Shown in pieces: positions 1 to 10,993 of a stretch of 64,000 bases of DNA. Each line of letters opens with the position of its first letter. Position 1 is the first letter of the stretch. Made by a program: the position numbers and the translations under genes. Source of the stretch: Gammaproteobacteria bacterium (GTDB taxonomy: Bacteria > Pseudomonadota > Gammaproteobacteria > Pseudomonadales > JADFDG01); contig JADFDG010000003.1 in assembly GCA_018262975.1 (NCBI GenBank), positions 212,313 to 276,312 on the forward strand, written 5' to 3'. A model generated the notes under the pieces. It was not told the DNA's origin. It saw only the letters and a list, made by a program, of their open reading frames with translations, and did not search any database.

Positions 1-305
1 TCATCACCCATGCGGACAATGCCGCCAGCCGTGGCCGCGCGCTGATCGAGAAGATGCAGGAACTGATCCCGCGGCAGATGTTCGACATCGCCATCCAGGC
101 GGCCATCGGCGCCCACGTCATCGCCCGTACCACGGTGAAGGCGCTGCGCAAGAACGTGATCGCCAAGTGCTACGGCGGCGACGTCAGCCGCAAGAAGAAA
201 CTGCTCGACAAGCAGAAAGAGGGCAAGAAGCGCATGAAGCAGCTCGGCCGCGTGGACGTGCCGCAGGAAGCCTTCCTTGCCGTGCTCAAGGTAGGTAAGG
301 ACTGA
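1..305 (+). CDS. lepA: Elongation factor 4 (LepA), C-terminal fragment
   Basis: The window opens inside this gene. The first complete codon is at base 3 and about 100 C-terminal residues are visible. EF4 is a ribosome-bound GTPase that acts on stalled or mistranslocated ribosomes. The visible part carries the LepA-specific C-terminal signature: [20 protein letters not shown], then a lysine-rich stretch ([19 protein letters not shown]) and the terminal [13 protein letters not shown]. The stop overlaps the lepB start by one base (TGATG), so the two are translationally coupled, the usual lepA-lepB arrangement. The GTPase domains lie outside the window. Confidence 0.97.
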   Translation, partial: ITHADNAASRGRALIEKMQELIPRQMFDIAIQAAIGAHVIARTTVKALRKNVIAKCYGGDVSRKKKLLDKQKEGKKRMKQLGRVDVPQEAFLAVLKVGKD

Positions 306-1090
306 TGGATATCGATTTCGCGTTCTGGCTGGTCGTCGCCACCGCGGTGACCGGCGCCGTGGTGCTGCTCGATCGCCTGTGGCTGCGCAAGCGCCGCCCC
401 GAGGGGCAGGCCGAGGGGACCGTGGTCGAGTACTCCCGCTCGTTCTTCCCGGTGCTGGCGCTGGTGCTGGTGCTGCGCAGTTTCCTGGCCGAGCCGTTCA
501 CCATCCCCTCGGGCTCGATGCTGCCGACCCTGCAGGTGGGCGACTACATCGTGGTGAACAAGTTCGCCTACGGCCTGCGCCTGCCGGTGGTGGGTACCAA
601 GGTCGTGCCGGTGGGCGAGCCGGAGCGTGGCGACGTGCTGGTGTTCCGCTTCCCGCTGCACCCCAGCACCAGCTACATCAAGCGCATCGTCGGCCTGCCC
701 GGCGACACCGTGGCCTATGACCAGGGCACCCTGTACATCAACGGCCAGGCAGTACCCCGCCAGTTGCTGGGCCGCGAGGTGCTGGTGGAAGGCGGCGCGG
801 AGGTGCTCTACCGCGAGACGCTCGGCGAGCGGCAGTTCACCATGCGCCGTGTCGAGGGTCGCGAGCCGTTCGGGCCGCGCTGGGAAACCCGCGTGCCCGA
901 GGGCCACTATTTCGTGATGGGCGACAACCGTGATAATAGTACGGACAGCCGTGCCTGGGGCTTCGTGCCGGACCACCTGGTGGTCGGCAAGGCGTTCTAT
1001 GTGTGGATGCACAAGGAGCCGGGTCCGAACCTCCCGGTCTTCTCGCGCAACGGCAACATCTACGACTTCGGCAAGCCCGGTGGAGAATAA
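305..1090 (+). CDS. lepB: Signal peptidase I
   Basis: Inner-membrane serine protease of 261 aa that removes signal peptides from exported pre-proteins. Two hydrophobic segments are visible (about residues 5-24 and 47-58). The catalytic serine is S71 in the box SGSM (EPFTIPSGSMLPTL), and the general-base lysine is K126 in YIKRIVGLPGD. The C-terminal signature GDNRDNSTDSR is present. The length is shorter than E. coli LepB (324 aa) but normal for many gammaproteobacteria. It sits between lepA and the DUF4845/rnc/era genes, the canonical order. The ATG overlaps the lepA stop. Confidence 0.97.
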   Translation: MDIDFAFWLVVATAVTGAVVLLDRLWLRKRRPEGQAEGTVVEYSRSFFPVLALVLVLRSFLAEPFTIPSGSMLPTLQVGDYIVVNKFAYGLRLPVVGTKVVPVGEPERGDVLVFRFPLHPSTSYIKRIVGLPGDTVAYDQGTLYINGQAVPRQLLGREVLVEGGAEVLYRETLGERQFTMRRVEGREPFGPRWETRVPEGHYFVMGDNRDNSTDSRAWGFVPDHLVVGKAFYVWMHKEPGPNLPVFSRNGNIYDFGKPGGE

Positions 1091-1094
1091 CAAG

Positions 1095-1481
1095 ATGCGT
1101 CGTCAGCAGGGCCTTTCGTTCTTTGGCGTCATTTTCCTCATTGCCATCATCGGCGGTATCGTTTCCATTGCCATCAAGGTCGTGCCGCCGTACCTCGACT
1201 ACCTGTCGGTCAGCGAGGTCACCCGCTCCGTGATCAACCAGCCGCGTGCGGCGCTGGAGCGCAACGACCAGATCATGAAGAAGATCGAGAACCAGCTGAG
1301 CATCAACAACATCCGCCTTGGCAATTACGGCAGGGACGCGATTACGCTGTCGCGTGCGGACGGCGTGCTGACCGCCGATATCGACTACTACGTGGAGCAG
1401 CCGGTCTTCACCAGCGAGGAAGTCGAGATCAGCATCAACATGCATTTCGTGAACAGCCATGAGGCCAGTGCCCAGGAGTGA
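1095..1481 (+). CDS. DUF4845 family membrane protein
   Basis: Protein of 128 aa with one N-terminal membrane segment (about residues 8-28, GLSFFGVIFLIAIIGGIVSI) preceded by basic residues, resembling a prepilin-like or type II anchored N-terminus. The rest is a small soluble domain, probably periplasmic. Proteins of this size between lepB and rnc are classed as DUF4845; their function is not established. The frame stays open further upstream, but that part lies inside lepB, so the ATG four bases after lepB is chosen. Its 3' end overlaps the rnc start by 23 bases. Confidence 0.85.
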   Translation: MRRQQGLSFFGVIFLIAIIGGIVSIAIKVVPPYLDYLSVSEVTRSVINQPRAALERNDQIMKKIENQLSINNIRLGNYGRDAITLSRADGVLTADIDYYVEQPVFTSEEVEISINMHFVNSHEASAQE

Positions 1482-2166
1482 TCCCGCGGCGCTCGAGCGG
1501 GCCCTGGGCCATTCGTTCGTCGACCGGGACCTGCTCACGCTGGCACTGACGCACCGCAGCGTCAGTGGCAGCCGCAACAACGAGCGCCTGGAGTTCCTCG
1601 GGGACTCGGTGCTCGGCCACGTCATCGCCGCGGAACTCTTCCTGCGTTTCCCCACCGCCACCGAAGGCCAGTTGACCCGCGCCCGCGCGCGCCTGGTCAA
1701 CGGCGACGCGCTGGCGCGCATCGGCGAGCACTTCGTGCTGGGTGACTACGTGCGGCTGGGGCCGGGCGAAATGAAGAGCGGCGGCCATCGCCGCGGATCC
1801 ATCCTCGCCGACTGCGTCGAGGCACTCATCGGCGCCGTCTATCTCGATGCCGGGCTGGAAACCGCGCGCGCGCGGGTGCTGGACTGGTACCGCCCCTTGC
1901 TCGAGGAGCTGCGCATCGAGCTGGTGCGCAAGGATCCCAAGACCCGCCTGCAGGAATTCCTGCAGGGCCGCGGCCTGCCGCTGCCTCGCTACGAAGTCCT
2001 GGAAACCACCGGCAAGTCGCATGAACAGCGCTTCCGCGTGTCCTGCGATTGCGATGGCCTGGACGCCCCGGTGGAAGCCTGGGGAGACAGTCGCCGCATC
2101 GCCGAACAGATTGCCGCCGAGGCCATCCTGGCCCGGCTGGAACACCCCGGAGGCCCGCGTGGCTGA
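1459..2166 (+). CDS. rnc: Ribonuclease III
   Basis: Double-strand-specific endoribonuclease of 235 aa that processes rRNA precursors and structured mRNAs. The N-terminal endonuclease domain carries the signature [12 protein letters not shown] (residues 42-53, acidic metal ligands E45 and D49) and the second acidic patch around [13 protein letters not shown]. The C-terminal dsRNA-binding domain starts near [12 protein letters not shown] and continues with [19 protein letters not shown]. Length matches E. coli RNase III (226 aa). It overlaps the preceding gene and shares bases with the era start, so rnc and era are coupled. Confidence 0.97.
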   Translation: MRPVPRSDPAALERALGHSFVDRDLLTLALTHRSVSGSRNNERLEFLGDSVLGHVIAAELFLRFPTATEGQLTRARARLVNGDALARIGEHFVLGDYVRLGPGEMKSGGHRRGSILADCVEALIGAVYLDAGLETARARVLDWYRPLLEELRIELVRKDPKTRLQEFLQGRGLPLPRYEVLETTGKSHEQRFRVSCDCDGLDAPVEAWGDSRRIAEQIAAEAILARLEHPGGPRG

Positions 2167-3061
2167 TCAGCAGGACGGCGCCACGCGCTGTGGTTACGTC
2201 GCCATCGTCGGTCGGCCCAACGTGGGCAAGTCCACGTTGCTCAACCGTCTGATCGGCCAGAAGCTGTCGATCACCTCGCGCCGCCCGCAGACCACCCGCC
2301 ACCAGGTGCTGGGCATCGCCACCGAGGGCAACGTGCAGGCCATCTACGTGGATACCCCCGGCATCCACAAGGCGGCCACCCGCGCCATCAACCGCTACAT
2401 GAACCGCGCCGCCGTGTCGGTACTCGACGACGTGGACGTGGCGGTGTTCGTGGTCGATGCGCTGAAGTGGACCGAGGACGACGCGTTGGTGCTCGAGCGC
2501 CTGGAAAAGGCCGAATGCCCGGTGATCCTCGCGGTGAACAAGGTCGACGAGCTGGCCGACAAGACCAAGTTGCTGCCGCACCTGCAGTGGCTGTCGCAGC
2601 AGCGCGAGTTTGCCGAGATCGTGCCGATCTCCGCCCGCGGCGGCCACAACGTGGACTTGCTGGCGCAGCTGGTGGCGAAGTTGCTGCCCGAGCAACCGCA
2701 CGTGTTCGGTCCCGACGAACTCACTGACCGTTCGCAGCGCTTCCTCGCCGCGGAACTGATCCGCGAGAAGGTCATGCGCCAGCTCGGTGACGAGATTCCC
2801 TACCAGCTGGCGGTGGAAATCGAGAAGTTCGCCGAGGAAGACGGGCTCTACCGCATCAATGCCGCCATCCTCGTCGAGAAGGATGGCCAGAAGGCCATCG
2901 TCATCGGCAAGGGCGGCGAGCGCCTCAAGAAGATTGGCACCCAGGCACGCATCGACATGGAGCGCATGTTCGGCTGCAAGGTGATGCTGGAAGTGTGGGT
3001 GAAGGTCCGCGGCGGCTGGGCCGACGACGAGCGCGCCCTGAAGAGCCTCGGCTACGACTGA
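2159..3061 (+). CDS. era: GTPase Era, 16S rRNA/30S assembly factor
   Basis: GTPase of 300 aa needed for small-subunit maturation; it binds the 3' end of 16S rRNA. G-motifs: G1 GRPNVGKS (18-25), G3 DTPG, G4 NKVD, and G5 SARG. The C-terminal KH domain contains [14 protein letters not shown]. The frame is open far upstream inside rnc. The GTG at 2159 is chosen because it gives the usual Era length, overlaps the rnc stop by 8 bases and is preceded by GGAGG at 2149-2153. The order rnc-era-recO is conserved. Confidence 0.95.
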   Translation: MADQQDGATRCGYVAIVGRPNVGKSTLLNRLIGQKLSITSRRPQTTRHQVLGIATEGNVQAIYVDTPGIHKAATRAINRYMNRAAVSVLDDVDVAVFVVDALKWTEDDALVLERLEKAECPVILAVNKVDELADKTKLLPHLQWLSQQREFAEIVPISARGGHNVDLLAQLVAKLLPEQPHVFGPDELTDRSQRFLAAELIREKVMRQLGDEIPYQLAVEIEKFAEEDGLYRINAAILVEKDGQKAIVIGKGGERLKKIGTQARIDMERMFGCKVMLEVWVKVRGGWADDERALKSLGYD

Positions 3062-3068
3062 CGCCGCC

Positions 3069-3788
3069 ATGGAGGAGGTGGTCGAGGCGTTCGTGCTGCA
3101 CGCGCGCGACTACCGCGAAAGCAGCCAGCTCGTGGAACTGCTCACCGGCACCCATGGCCGTGTCGGCGTGCTGGCGCGCGGCAGCCGTGGTACGAAGCGC
3201 GCCAATCCCCTGCAACCGTTCCGCCGCTACCGGGTGACGCTCGGTGGCCGCGGCGAGTTGCGGCGCGCGCGCTCGGTGGAATCCGTGGAGGCGCCGCGCC
3301 TGCTGGCCGGCCACGCGTTGTTTGCCGCCCTGTACGTCAACGAGGTGCTGGTGCGCCTGCTGCACCGCGACGTGCCGGTGTCGGGTGTCTTCGACCTGTA
3401 TGCCACCACCCTGGACCTGCTGGCGGTGGGGGCGCCGCTGGAACCGGCGCTGCGCCACTTCGAGAAACAGTTGCTCGACGACCTGGGCTATGGCCACCGC
3501 TACGCCGAGACCGTGGACGGCGAGCCGGTCGAGGCGGGTGGCCGCTATACTTTCGACCCGGATGCCGGCGTGCACCCGGCGCCGCCGGGCCTGCCGGACG
3601 CGCAGTGCTATGCCGGCTCGGCGCTGCTCGCGCTGGAAACCGGCGAATTCGCCGACGGCGACGCGTTGCGCGACGCCAAGCGCCTGATGCGCCGCGCATT
3701 GGCGCCGCACCTCGGCGACAAGCCGCTCAACAGCCGTGCCCTGTTCGCGCCCGCGCGCGCCGGTGGCGATCACCAGACCCAGGAGTGA
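3069..3788 (+). CDS. recO: DNA repair protein RecO
   Basis: Recombination mediator of 239 aa. It helps load RecA on SSB-coated single strands in the RecFOR pathway and anneals complementary strands. The N-terminal OB-fold is recognisable ([34 protein letters not shown]), followed by the helical region with [11 protein letters not shown] and the [10 protein letters not shown] segment. Zinc-finger cysteines found in some Gram-positive RecO proteins are absent, as in E. coli. It lies 7 bases after era and 7 bases before the pdxJ ATG. Confidence 0.93.
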   Translation: MEEVVEAFVLHARDYRESSQLVELLTGTHGRVGVLARGSRGTKRANPLQPFRRYRVTLGGRGELRRARSVESVEAPRLLAGHALFAALYVNEVLVRLLHRDVPVSGVFDLYATTLDLLAVGAPLEPALRHFEKQLLDDLGYGHRYAETVDGEPVEAGGRYTFDPDAGVHPAPPGLPDAQCYAGSALLALETGEFADGDALRDAKRLMRRALAPHLGDKPLNSRALFAPARAGGDHQTQE

Positions 3789-3795
3789 GTGTGCC

Positions 3796-4551
3796 ATGAC
3801 GACCCCGGTGAACCCGTTCCGCCGCCCGCTGCTCGGGGTGAACATCGACCACGTGGCCACCGTGCGCCAGGCGCGTCGTACCGTCTACCCGGACCCGGTG
3901 GAAGCCGCGCTGGCCGCCGAGACCGCCGGTGCCGACGGCATCACCGTGCACTTGCGCGAGGATCGCCGCCACATCCAGGACCGCGACGTGGAAATCCTCC
4001 GCCAGGTGCTGAAAACGCGCATGAACCTGGAAATGGCGGTGACCGCGGAGATGATTGCCATCGCCGAGCGCCTGCGCCCGCAGCACTGCTGCCTGGTGCC
4101 GGAGAAGCGCACCGAGGTCACCACCGAGGGTGGCCTGGACGTCATCGGCAACGAAGCGGCGGTGCGCGATGCCTGCGCGCGGCTGGGCCGCGCCGGCATC
4201 GAGGTGTCGCTGTTCATCGACCCTGACCCGGCGCAGATCGACGCCTCCGCGCGCTGCGGTGCGCCGGTGGTGGAGCTGCACACCGGCGCCTACGCTGACG
4301 CGGAAGACGAACACGCCCGCGCCAAGGAGCTGGCGCGCATCGCCGCGGCGGTGGCGCACGGCATCGCGCGCGGCCTTACGGTGAATGCCGGCCACGGGCT
4401 CAACTACCAGAACGTCGAGCCGGTGGCGGCGATCCCGGGCATCAACGAACTCAACATCGGCCACGCGATCATCGCCCGCGCGGTGATGACCGGCCTGCCG
4501 GAAGCGGTGCGCGAGATGAAGCGCCTGATCATCGAGGCGGCCGCGCGGTGA
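3796..4551 (+). CDS. pdxJ: Pyridoxine 5'-phosphate synthase
   Basis: TIM-barrel enzyme of 251 aa that condenses 3-amino-2-oxopropyl phosphate with deoxyxylulose 5-phosphate in the DXP-dependent vitamin B6 pathway. Visible motifs are the N-terminal [17 protein letters not shown] and [19 protein letters not shown], which carry active-site His, Arg and Glu residues, and the terminal GHAIIARAV phosphate-binding part. The frame extends upstream into recO, but the ATG at 3796 follows AGGAG at 3781-3785 by 10 bases and gives the family length. The GTG of acpS overlaps its stop. Confidence 0.96.
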   Translation: MTTPVNPFRRPLLGVNIDHVATVRQARRTVYPDPVEAALAAETAGADGITVHLREDRRHIQDRDVEILRQVLKTRMNLEMAVTAEMIAIAERLRPQHCCLVPEKRTEVTTEGGLDVIGNEAAVRDACARLGRAGIEVSLFIDPDPAQIDASARCGAPVVELHTGAYADAEDEHARAKELARIAAAVAHGIARGLTVNAGHGLNYQNVEPVAAIPGINELNIGHAIIARAVMTGLPEAVREMKRLIIEAAAR

Positions 4552-4925
4552 TCGTCGGCATCGGCACCGACCTCGCCGCGGTGCCGCGCATTGCCGCGGT
4601 GCTGGCCCGCCACGGCGATCGTTTCCGCCGGCGTGTGCTGGTGGAAGCCGAGCAGCGCGCGTTCACCGATGCCGCCGCCGAGGCGCGCTGGTTCGCCAAG
4701 CGCTACGCGGCCAAGGAAGCGGTGGCCAAGGCCTTCGGCACCGGCATCGGTGCGCAGTTGTCGTTCCAGGACATCGTCATCGGCCGCGAGGCATCCGGGC
4801 GGCCGACACTGGCCTTCACCGGCCAGGGTGCACTGCTGGCGGCACGCCTGGGCGTGGTGCGCGCGCATCTCACGCTGTCGGACGAGGCGGAGTACGCGCT
4901 GGCGTTCGTGGTGCTCGAGGGCTGA
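4548..4925 (+). CDS. acpS: Holo-[acyl-carrier-protein] synthase
   Basis: Protein of 125 aa that transfers 4'-phosphopantetheine from CoA to the serine of ACP, activating fatty acid synthesis. The magnesium ligand D8 (GIGTDLAAV) and E57 in the signature [18 protein letters not shown] are present. The start is a GTG whose last two bases belong to the pdxJ TGA (four-base overlap GTGA). It is the last gene of the lepA-to-acpS series and converges on the hybrid kinase gene with only 12 bases between stops. Confidence 0.95.
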   Translation: MIVGIGTDLAAVPRIAAVLARHGDRFRRRVLVEAEQRAFTDAAAEARWFAKRYAAKEAVAKAFGTGIGAQLSFQDIVIGREASGRPTLAFTGQGALLAARLGVVRAHLTLSDEAEYALAFVVLEG

Positions 4926-4937
4926 GAACAGGTCGGT

Positions 4938-7715
<2,778 letters not shown>

Positions 7716-7837
7716 CGCGTCGACGGGGCATCATGCCGGGGGGATTGCGCCGATGATCCCCTGCTTCGTCCGGGGGCGCAACGCCATGCCCGGTCGATAC
7801 GCCACGGGTCGGCCGGTGACGCTACAATGCCGGCGCC

Positions 7838-8758
7838 ATGGACAATCCAGCCTCCCGCACCGCAGGTCCCGTCGAGCGCACCGTCGGCAATACGCCACTG
7901 GTGCAGCTCGCGCGCATCCCCGGACCCGACATCGCCGCCCGCGGCAACCGCATCCTGCTGAAGCTGGAGGGCAACAACCCGGCCGGCTCGGTGAAGGATC
8001 GCCCGGCCATGAACATGATCCGCGCTGCCGAAGCGCGTGGCGAGATCCGTCCCGGTGACACGCTCATCGAGGCCACCAGCGGCAACACCGGCATTGCGCT
8101 GGCCATGGCCGCGGCGATCCGCGGCTATCGCATGGTGCTCATCATGCCGGCCAACCAGAGCGAGGAGCGCCGCCAGGCGATGACCGCCTACGGAGCCGAG
8201 ATCATTTCCGTGAGCGCCGAGCAGGGCATGGAAGGCGCGCGCGACCTCGCCAAGCAGATGGAACGCGACGGCAAGGGCAGGGTGCTGGACCAGTTCGCCA
8301 ACCCCGACAACCCGGCGGCGCACTACATGGCCACCGGCCCGGAGATCTGGCGTGACACCGGCGGCACCGTCACCCACTTCGTCAGCTGCATGGGCACCAC
8401 CGGCACCATCATGGGCGTGTCGCGCTTCCTCAAGGAGCAGGATCCCGCCGTGCAGGTGATCGGGCTGCAGCCCACCGCCGGGTCGTCCATCCCCGGCATC
8501 CGCCGCTGGCCGGACGAATACCTGCCGAAGATCTTCGATCCGTCGCGCGTCGATCGCGTGCTCGATGTGTCGCAGGCCGAGGCCGAGGTGATGATGCGCC
8601 GGCTGGCGCGCGAGGAGGGCATCTTCTGCGGCGTATCGTCCGGTGGTGCCGTGGCCGGCGCGCTGCGCATCGCGCAGGAAACCGAGAATGCCGTCATCGT
8701 GGCCATCGTCTGCGACCGCGGTGACCGTTACCTCTCCACCGGGGTCTTCCGCCCGTGA
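7838..8758 (+). CDS. cysM: Cysteine synthase B (O-acetylserine sulfhydrylase)
   Basis: PLP enzyme of 306 aa that makes cysteine from O-acetylserine and sulfide or thiosulfate. The PLP lysine is K53 in NNPAGSVKDRPA. The substrate loop TSGNTG and the glycine-rich phosphate-binding segment (CMGTTGTIMG) are present. Its place beside a gacS homologue and upstream of rlmD-relA is that of cysM rather than cysK. It diverges from the kinase across 122 bases that must hold both promoters; no clear operator was seen there. Confidence 0.94.
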   Translation: MDNPASRTAGPVERTVGNTPLVQLARIPGPDIAARGNRILLKLEGNNPAGSVKDRPAMNMIRAAEARGEIRPGDTLIEATSGNTGIALAMAAAIRGYRMVLIMPANQSEERRQAMTAYGAEIISVSAEQGMEGARDLAKQMERDGKGRVLDQFANPDNPAAHYMATGPEIWRDTGGTVTHFVSCMGTTGTIMGVSRFLKEQDPAVQVIGLQPTAGSSIPGIRRWPDEYLPKIFDPSRVDRVLDVSQAEAEVMMRRLAREEGIFCGVSSGGAVAGALRIAQETENAVIVAIVCDRGDRYLSTGVFRP

Positions 8759-9525
8759 ATGTTTTCGTCTTCGATATCGAGACCATCCCCGACCTCGACG
8801 GTGGCCGCCGCGTGTACGGCCTCGACGGCCTGTCCGACAAGGACACCGCCACGGCGATGGAGAACATCCGCCGCAACGAGTCCGGCAGCGAGTTCCAGCG
8901 CCTGCCGCTGCAGCGCATCGTGGCGATCAGCGCCGTCTACCGCAGCGGCAGCAAGTTCAGCGTGTGGTCGCTGGGCGACGAGCAGAGCAGCGAGAAGGAA
9001 CTGATCGAGCGCTTCTACAACGGCATCGAGAAGAACACCCCCACGCTGGTCAGCTGGAACGGCGGCGGCTTCGACCTGCCGGTGCTCCACTACCGCGCCA
9101 TGCTGCACGGCGTCACCGCCGCCCGTTACTGGGACCAGGGCGAGAACGACCGCGAGTTCAAGTGGAACAACTACCTGTCGCGCTACCACCAGCGCCACAC
9201 CGATCTCATGGACCTGCTGGCCATGTACCAGGCACGCGCCACCGCGCCGCTGGACGTGGTCGCCTCGCTGCTGGGCTTCCCCGGCAAGATGGGCATGCAC
9301 GGCTCGAAGGTGTTCGAGGCCTGGCAGGCCGGCAACATCAAGGGCATCCGCGATTACTGCGAGACGGACGTGCTGAACACGTACCTGGTGTTCCTGCGCT
9401 TCGAGCTGATGCGCGGCAACCTCAGCCGCGAGGCGCATGACGCCGAGTGCCAGCTGGTAAGAAACCACCTCAAGGCGAGCGGCCAGCCGCACCTCGTCGA
9501 ATTCGAGAAGAACTGGACCGCATGA
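8755..9525 (+). CDS. DEDD-type 3'-5' exonuclease, PolB-related (WlaX-like)
   Basis: Protein of 256 aa of the predicted 3'-5' exonuclease family related to the PolB proofreading domain. Exo I acidic residues are D7 and E9 in FVFDIETIPD. Exo II is in SWNGGGFDLPVLHYRA. Exo III is the YCETDVLNTY segment. It has no polymerase domain, so it is a stand-alone nuclease; its substrate is unknown. The GTG start overlaps the cysM stop (GTGA) and the stop overlaps the rlmD start (ATGA), so translation is coupled through cysM-exo-rlmD. The same gene order occurs in Pseudomonas. Confidence 0.9.
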   Translation: MNVFVFDIETIPDLDGGRRVYGLDGLSDKDTATAMENIRRNESGSEFQRLPLQRIVAISAVYRSGSKFSVWSLGDEQSSEKELIERFYNGIEKNTPTLVSWNGGGFDLPVLHYRAMLHGVTAARYWDQGENDREFKWNNYLSRYHQRHTDLMDLLAMYQARATAPLDVVASLLGFPGKMGMHGSKVFEAWQAGNIKGIRDYCETDVLNTYLVFLRFELMRGNLSREAHDAECQLVRNHLKASGQPHLVEFEKNWTA

Positions 9526-10886
9526 AACGCAACAACCGCCGGCCGCCGGCCGGTGAACACCGCATCCACATCGACCGCCTCGGCCACGACGGGCGCGGCA
9601 TCGGCGCCATCGACGGCAAGACCGTTTTCGTCGAGGGCGCGCTGCCCGGCGAGGACGTGTCGTTCCGCTACGTGTTCAGCCGCAAGACCTTCGACGAGGG
9701 TGTCGCCTCGCAGGTGCACACCGCGTCGCCGGCGCGCGTCGAGCCGGCCTGCCCGCACGCGGACATCTGCGGCGGTTGCAGCATGCAGCACCTGTCCGGC
9801 GACGAGCAGCTGGCGATGAAGCAGCGCGTGCTGTTCGAGCAGCTGGCGCACTTCGGCAACGTCCAGCCCCGCGAAGTGCTGCCACCTCTGGTGGGCGAGC
9901 GCTACGGTTACCGGCGCAAGGCGCGTCTGGCGGTGAAATTCGTGCCGGCCAAGGGCGGCGTGCTGGTCGGTTTCCGCGAGAAGCGCACGCCGTACATCGC
10001 CGCCATCGACAGCTGTGCGGTACTGCTGCCGGAAGTCGGCCGCCAGATCACCGCGTTGCGCGAGGTGCTCACGCCGCTCACCGCCCGCGATCGCATCCCG
10101 CAGGTGGAAGTGGCTGCCGGCGACGACGGCATCGCGCTGGTGATCCGCCACCTTGATCCGTTGTCGGAAGCGGACCAGTCCGCCATCGTCGGGTTCTGCC
10201 AGGCACGGGGTTTCCACCTGTACCTGCAGCCGGGCAACGAGAGCACCATCCACCGCGTGTGGCCGGCGCCGGGCGAATCCGATCCGCGCCTCACCTACCG
10301 GCTCGACGACTTCGGCGTGGAGCTGCGCTTCCACCCCAACGATTTCACCCAGGTGAATAGCTCCATCAACCGGCAGATGGTGAAACTCGCCGTCGACCTG
10401 CTCGATCCGCAACCCGGCGACCGCGTGCTCGACCTGTTCTGCGGCCTGGGCAACTTCACGCTGCCGCTGGCCACCCGCGCTGCACACGTCACCGGCGTGG
10501 AAGGCAGCCAGGCGATGGTCGAACGCGGCACCGAGAACGTCGCCCACAACCGGGCGCGTGGCGTGGCGCTGGGCGAGACGCGTTTCTTCGCCGCCAACCT
10601 CGATGGCGATTTCGCCAACACCCCCTGGGCGCGCGAGCGCTACGACCGATTGCTGATCGACCCGCCGCGCAGCGGTGCCGAGGCCGTGTGCCGCCAGGCC
10701 TCGCGCTTCGGGGCCGGGCGCATCGTCTACGTTTCCTGCAACCCGGCCACCCTCGCGCGCGATGCCGGCCTGCTGGTCGCCGAGGGCTATGTCCTTGAAA
10801 AGGCAGGGGTGATGGACATGTTCCCGCACACCACCCACGTCGAATCGATCGCCGTGTTCAGCCGGTCGGGCGGCAAAGCCCGCTAG
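9522..10886 (+). CDS. rlmD: 23S rRNA (uracil1939-C5)-methyltransferase
   Basis: SAM-dependent RNA methyltransferase of 454 aa (RumA/RlmD). An N-terminal TRAM domain (about 8-68) is followed by Fe-S cluster cysteines C77, C83 and C86 (PACPHADICGGCSM), with the fourth probably in the DSCAVLL segment. The SAM-binding LDLFCGLGNFTLPL and the catalytic-cysteine motif VYVSCNPATLARD follow. The frame is open upstream into the exonuclease gene; the ATG at 9522 fits the family length and overlaps the previous stop by four bases. A REP pair separates it from relA. Confidence 0.95.
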   Translation: MKRNNRRPPAGEHRIHIDRLGHDGRGIGAIDGKTVFVEGALPGEDVSFRYVFSRKTFDEGVASQVHTASPARVEPACPHADICGGCSMQHLSGDEQLAMKQRVLFEQLAHFGNVQPREVLPPLVGERYGYRRKARLAVKFVPAKGGVLVGFREKRTPYIAAIDSCAVLLPEVGRQITALREVLTPLTARDRIPQVEVAAGDDGIALVIRHLDPLSEADQSAIVGFCQARGFHLYLQPGNESTIHRVWPAPGESDPRLTYRLDDFGVELRFHPNDFTQVNSSINRQMVKLAVDLLDPQPGDRVLDLFCGLGNFTLPLATRAAHVTGVEGSQAMVERGTENVAHNRARGVALGETRFFAANLDGDFANTPWARERYDRLLIDPPRSGAEAVCRQASRFGAGRIVYVSCNPATLARDAGLLVAEGYVLEKAGVMDMFPHTTHVESIAVFSRSGGKAR

Positions 10887-10903
10887 AATCCCCATCTACC
10901 TGT

Positions 10904-10962
10904 GTAGCGAGGGGGCCATGCCCCCGATTCATCGTCGGTCGGGGGCATGGCCCCCTCGCTAC
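10904..10962. repeat. Inverted pair of GTAG-hairpin repeats (REPIN-like)
   Basis: Two copies face each other. A plus copy at 10904-10927 begins GTAGCGAGGGGGCC and a minus copy at 10939-10962 ends GGCCCCCTCGCTAC. Each unit is a small hairpin (GGGGGC, loop, GCCCCC) with GTAG at its foot, and the two can also pair into one long hairpin. This is the layout of REP doublets (REPINs). It fills most of the gap between rlmD and relA and could limit transcription or stabilise the upstream mRNA (inference). Confidence 0.9.
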
Positions 10963-10993
10963 AGAAACGCCCTGAACTGAAGTTCGAGTCCCC

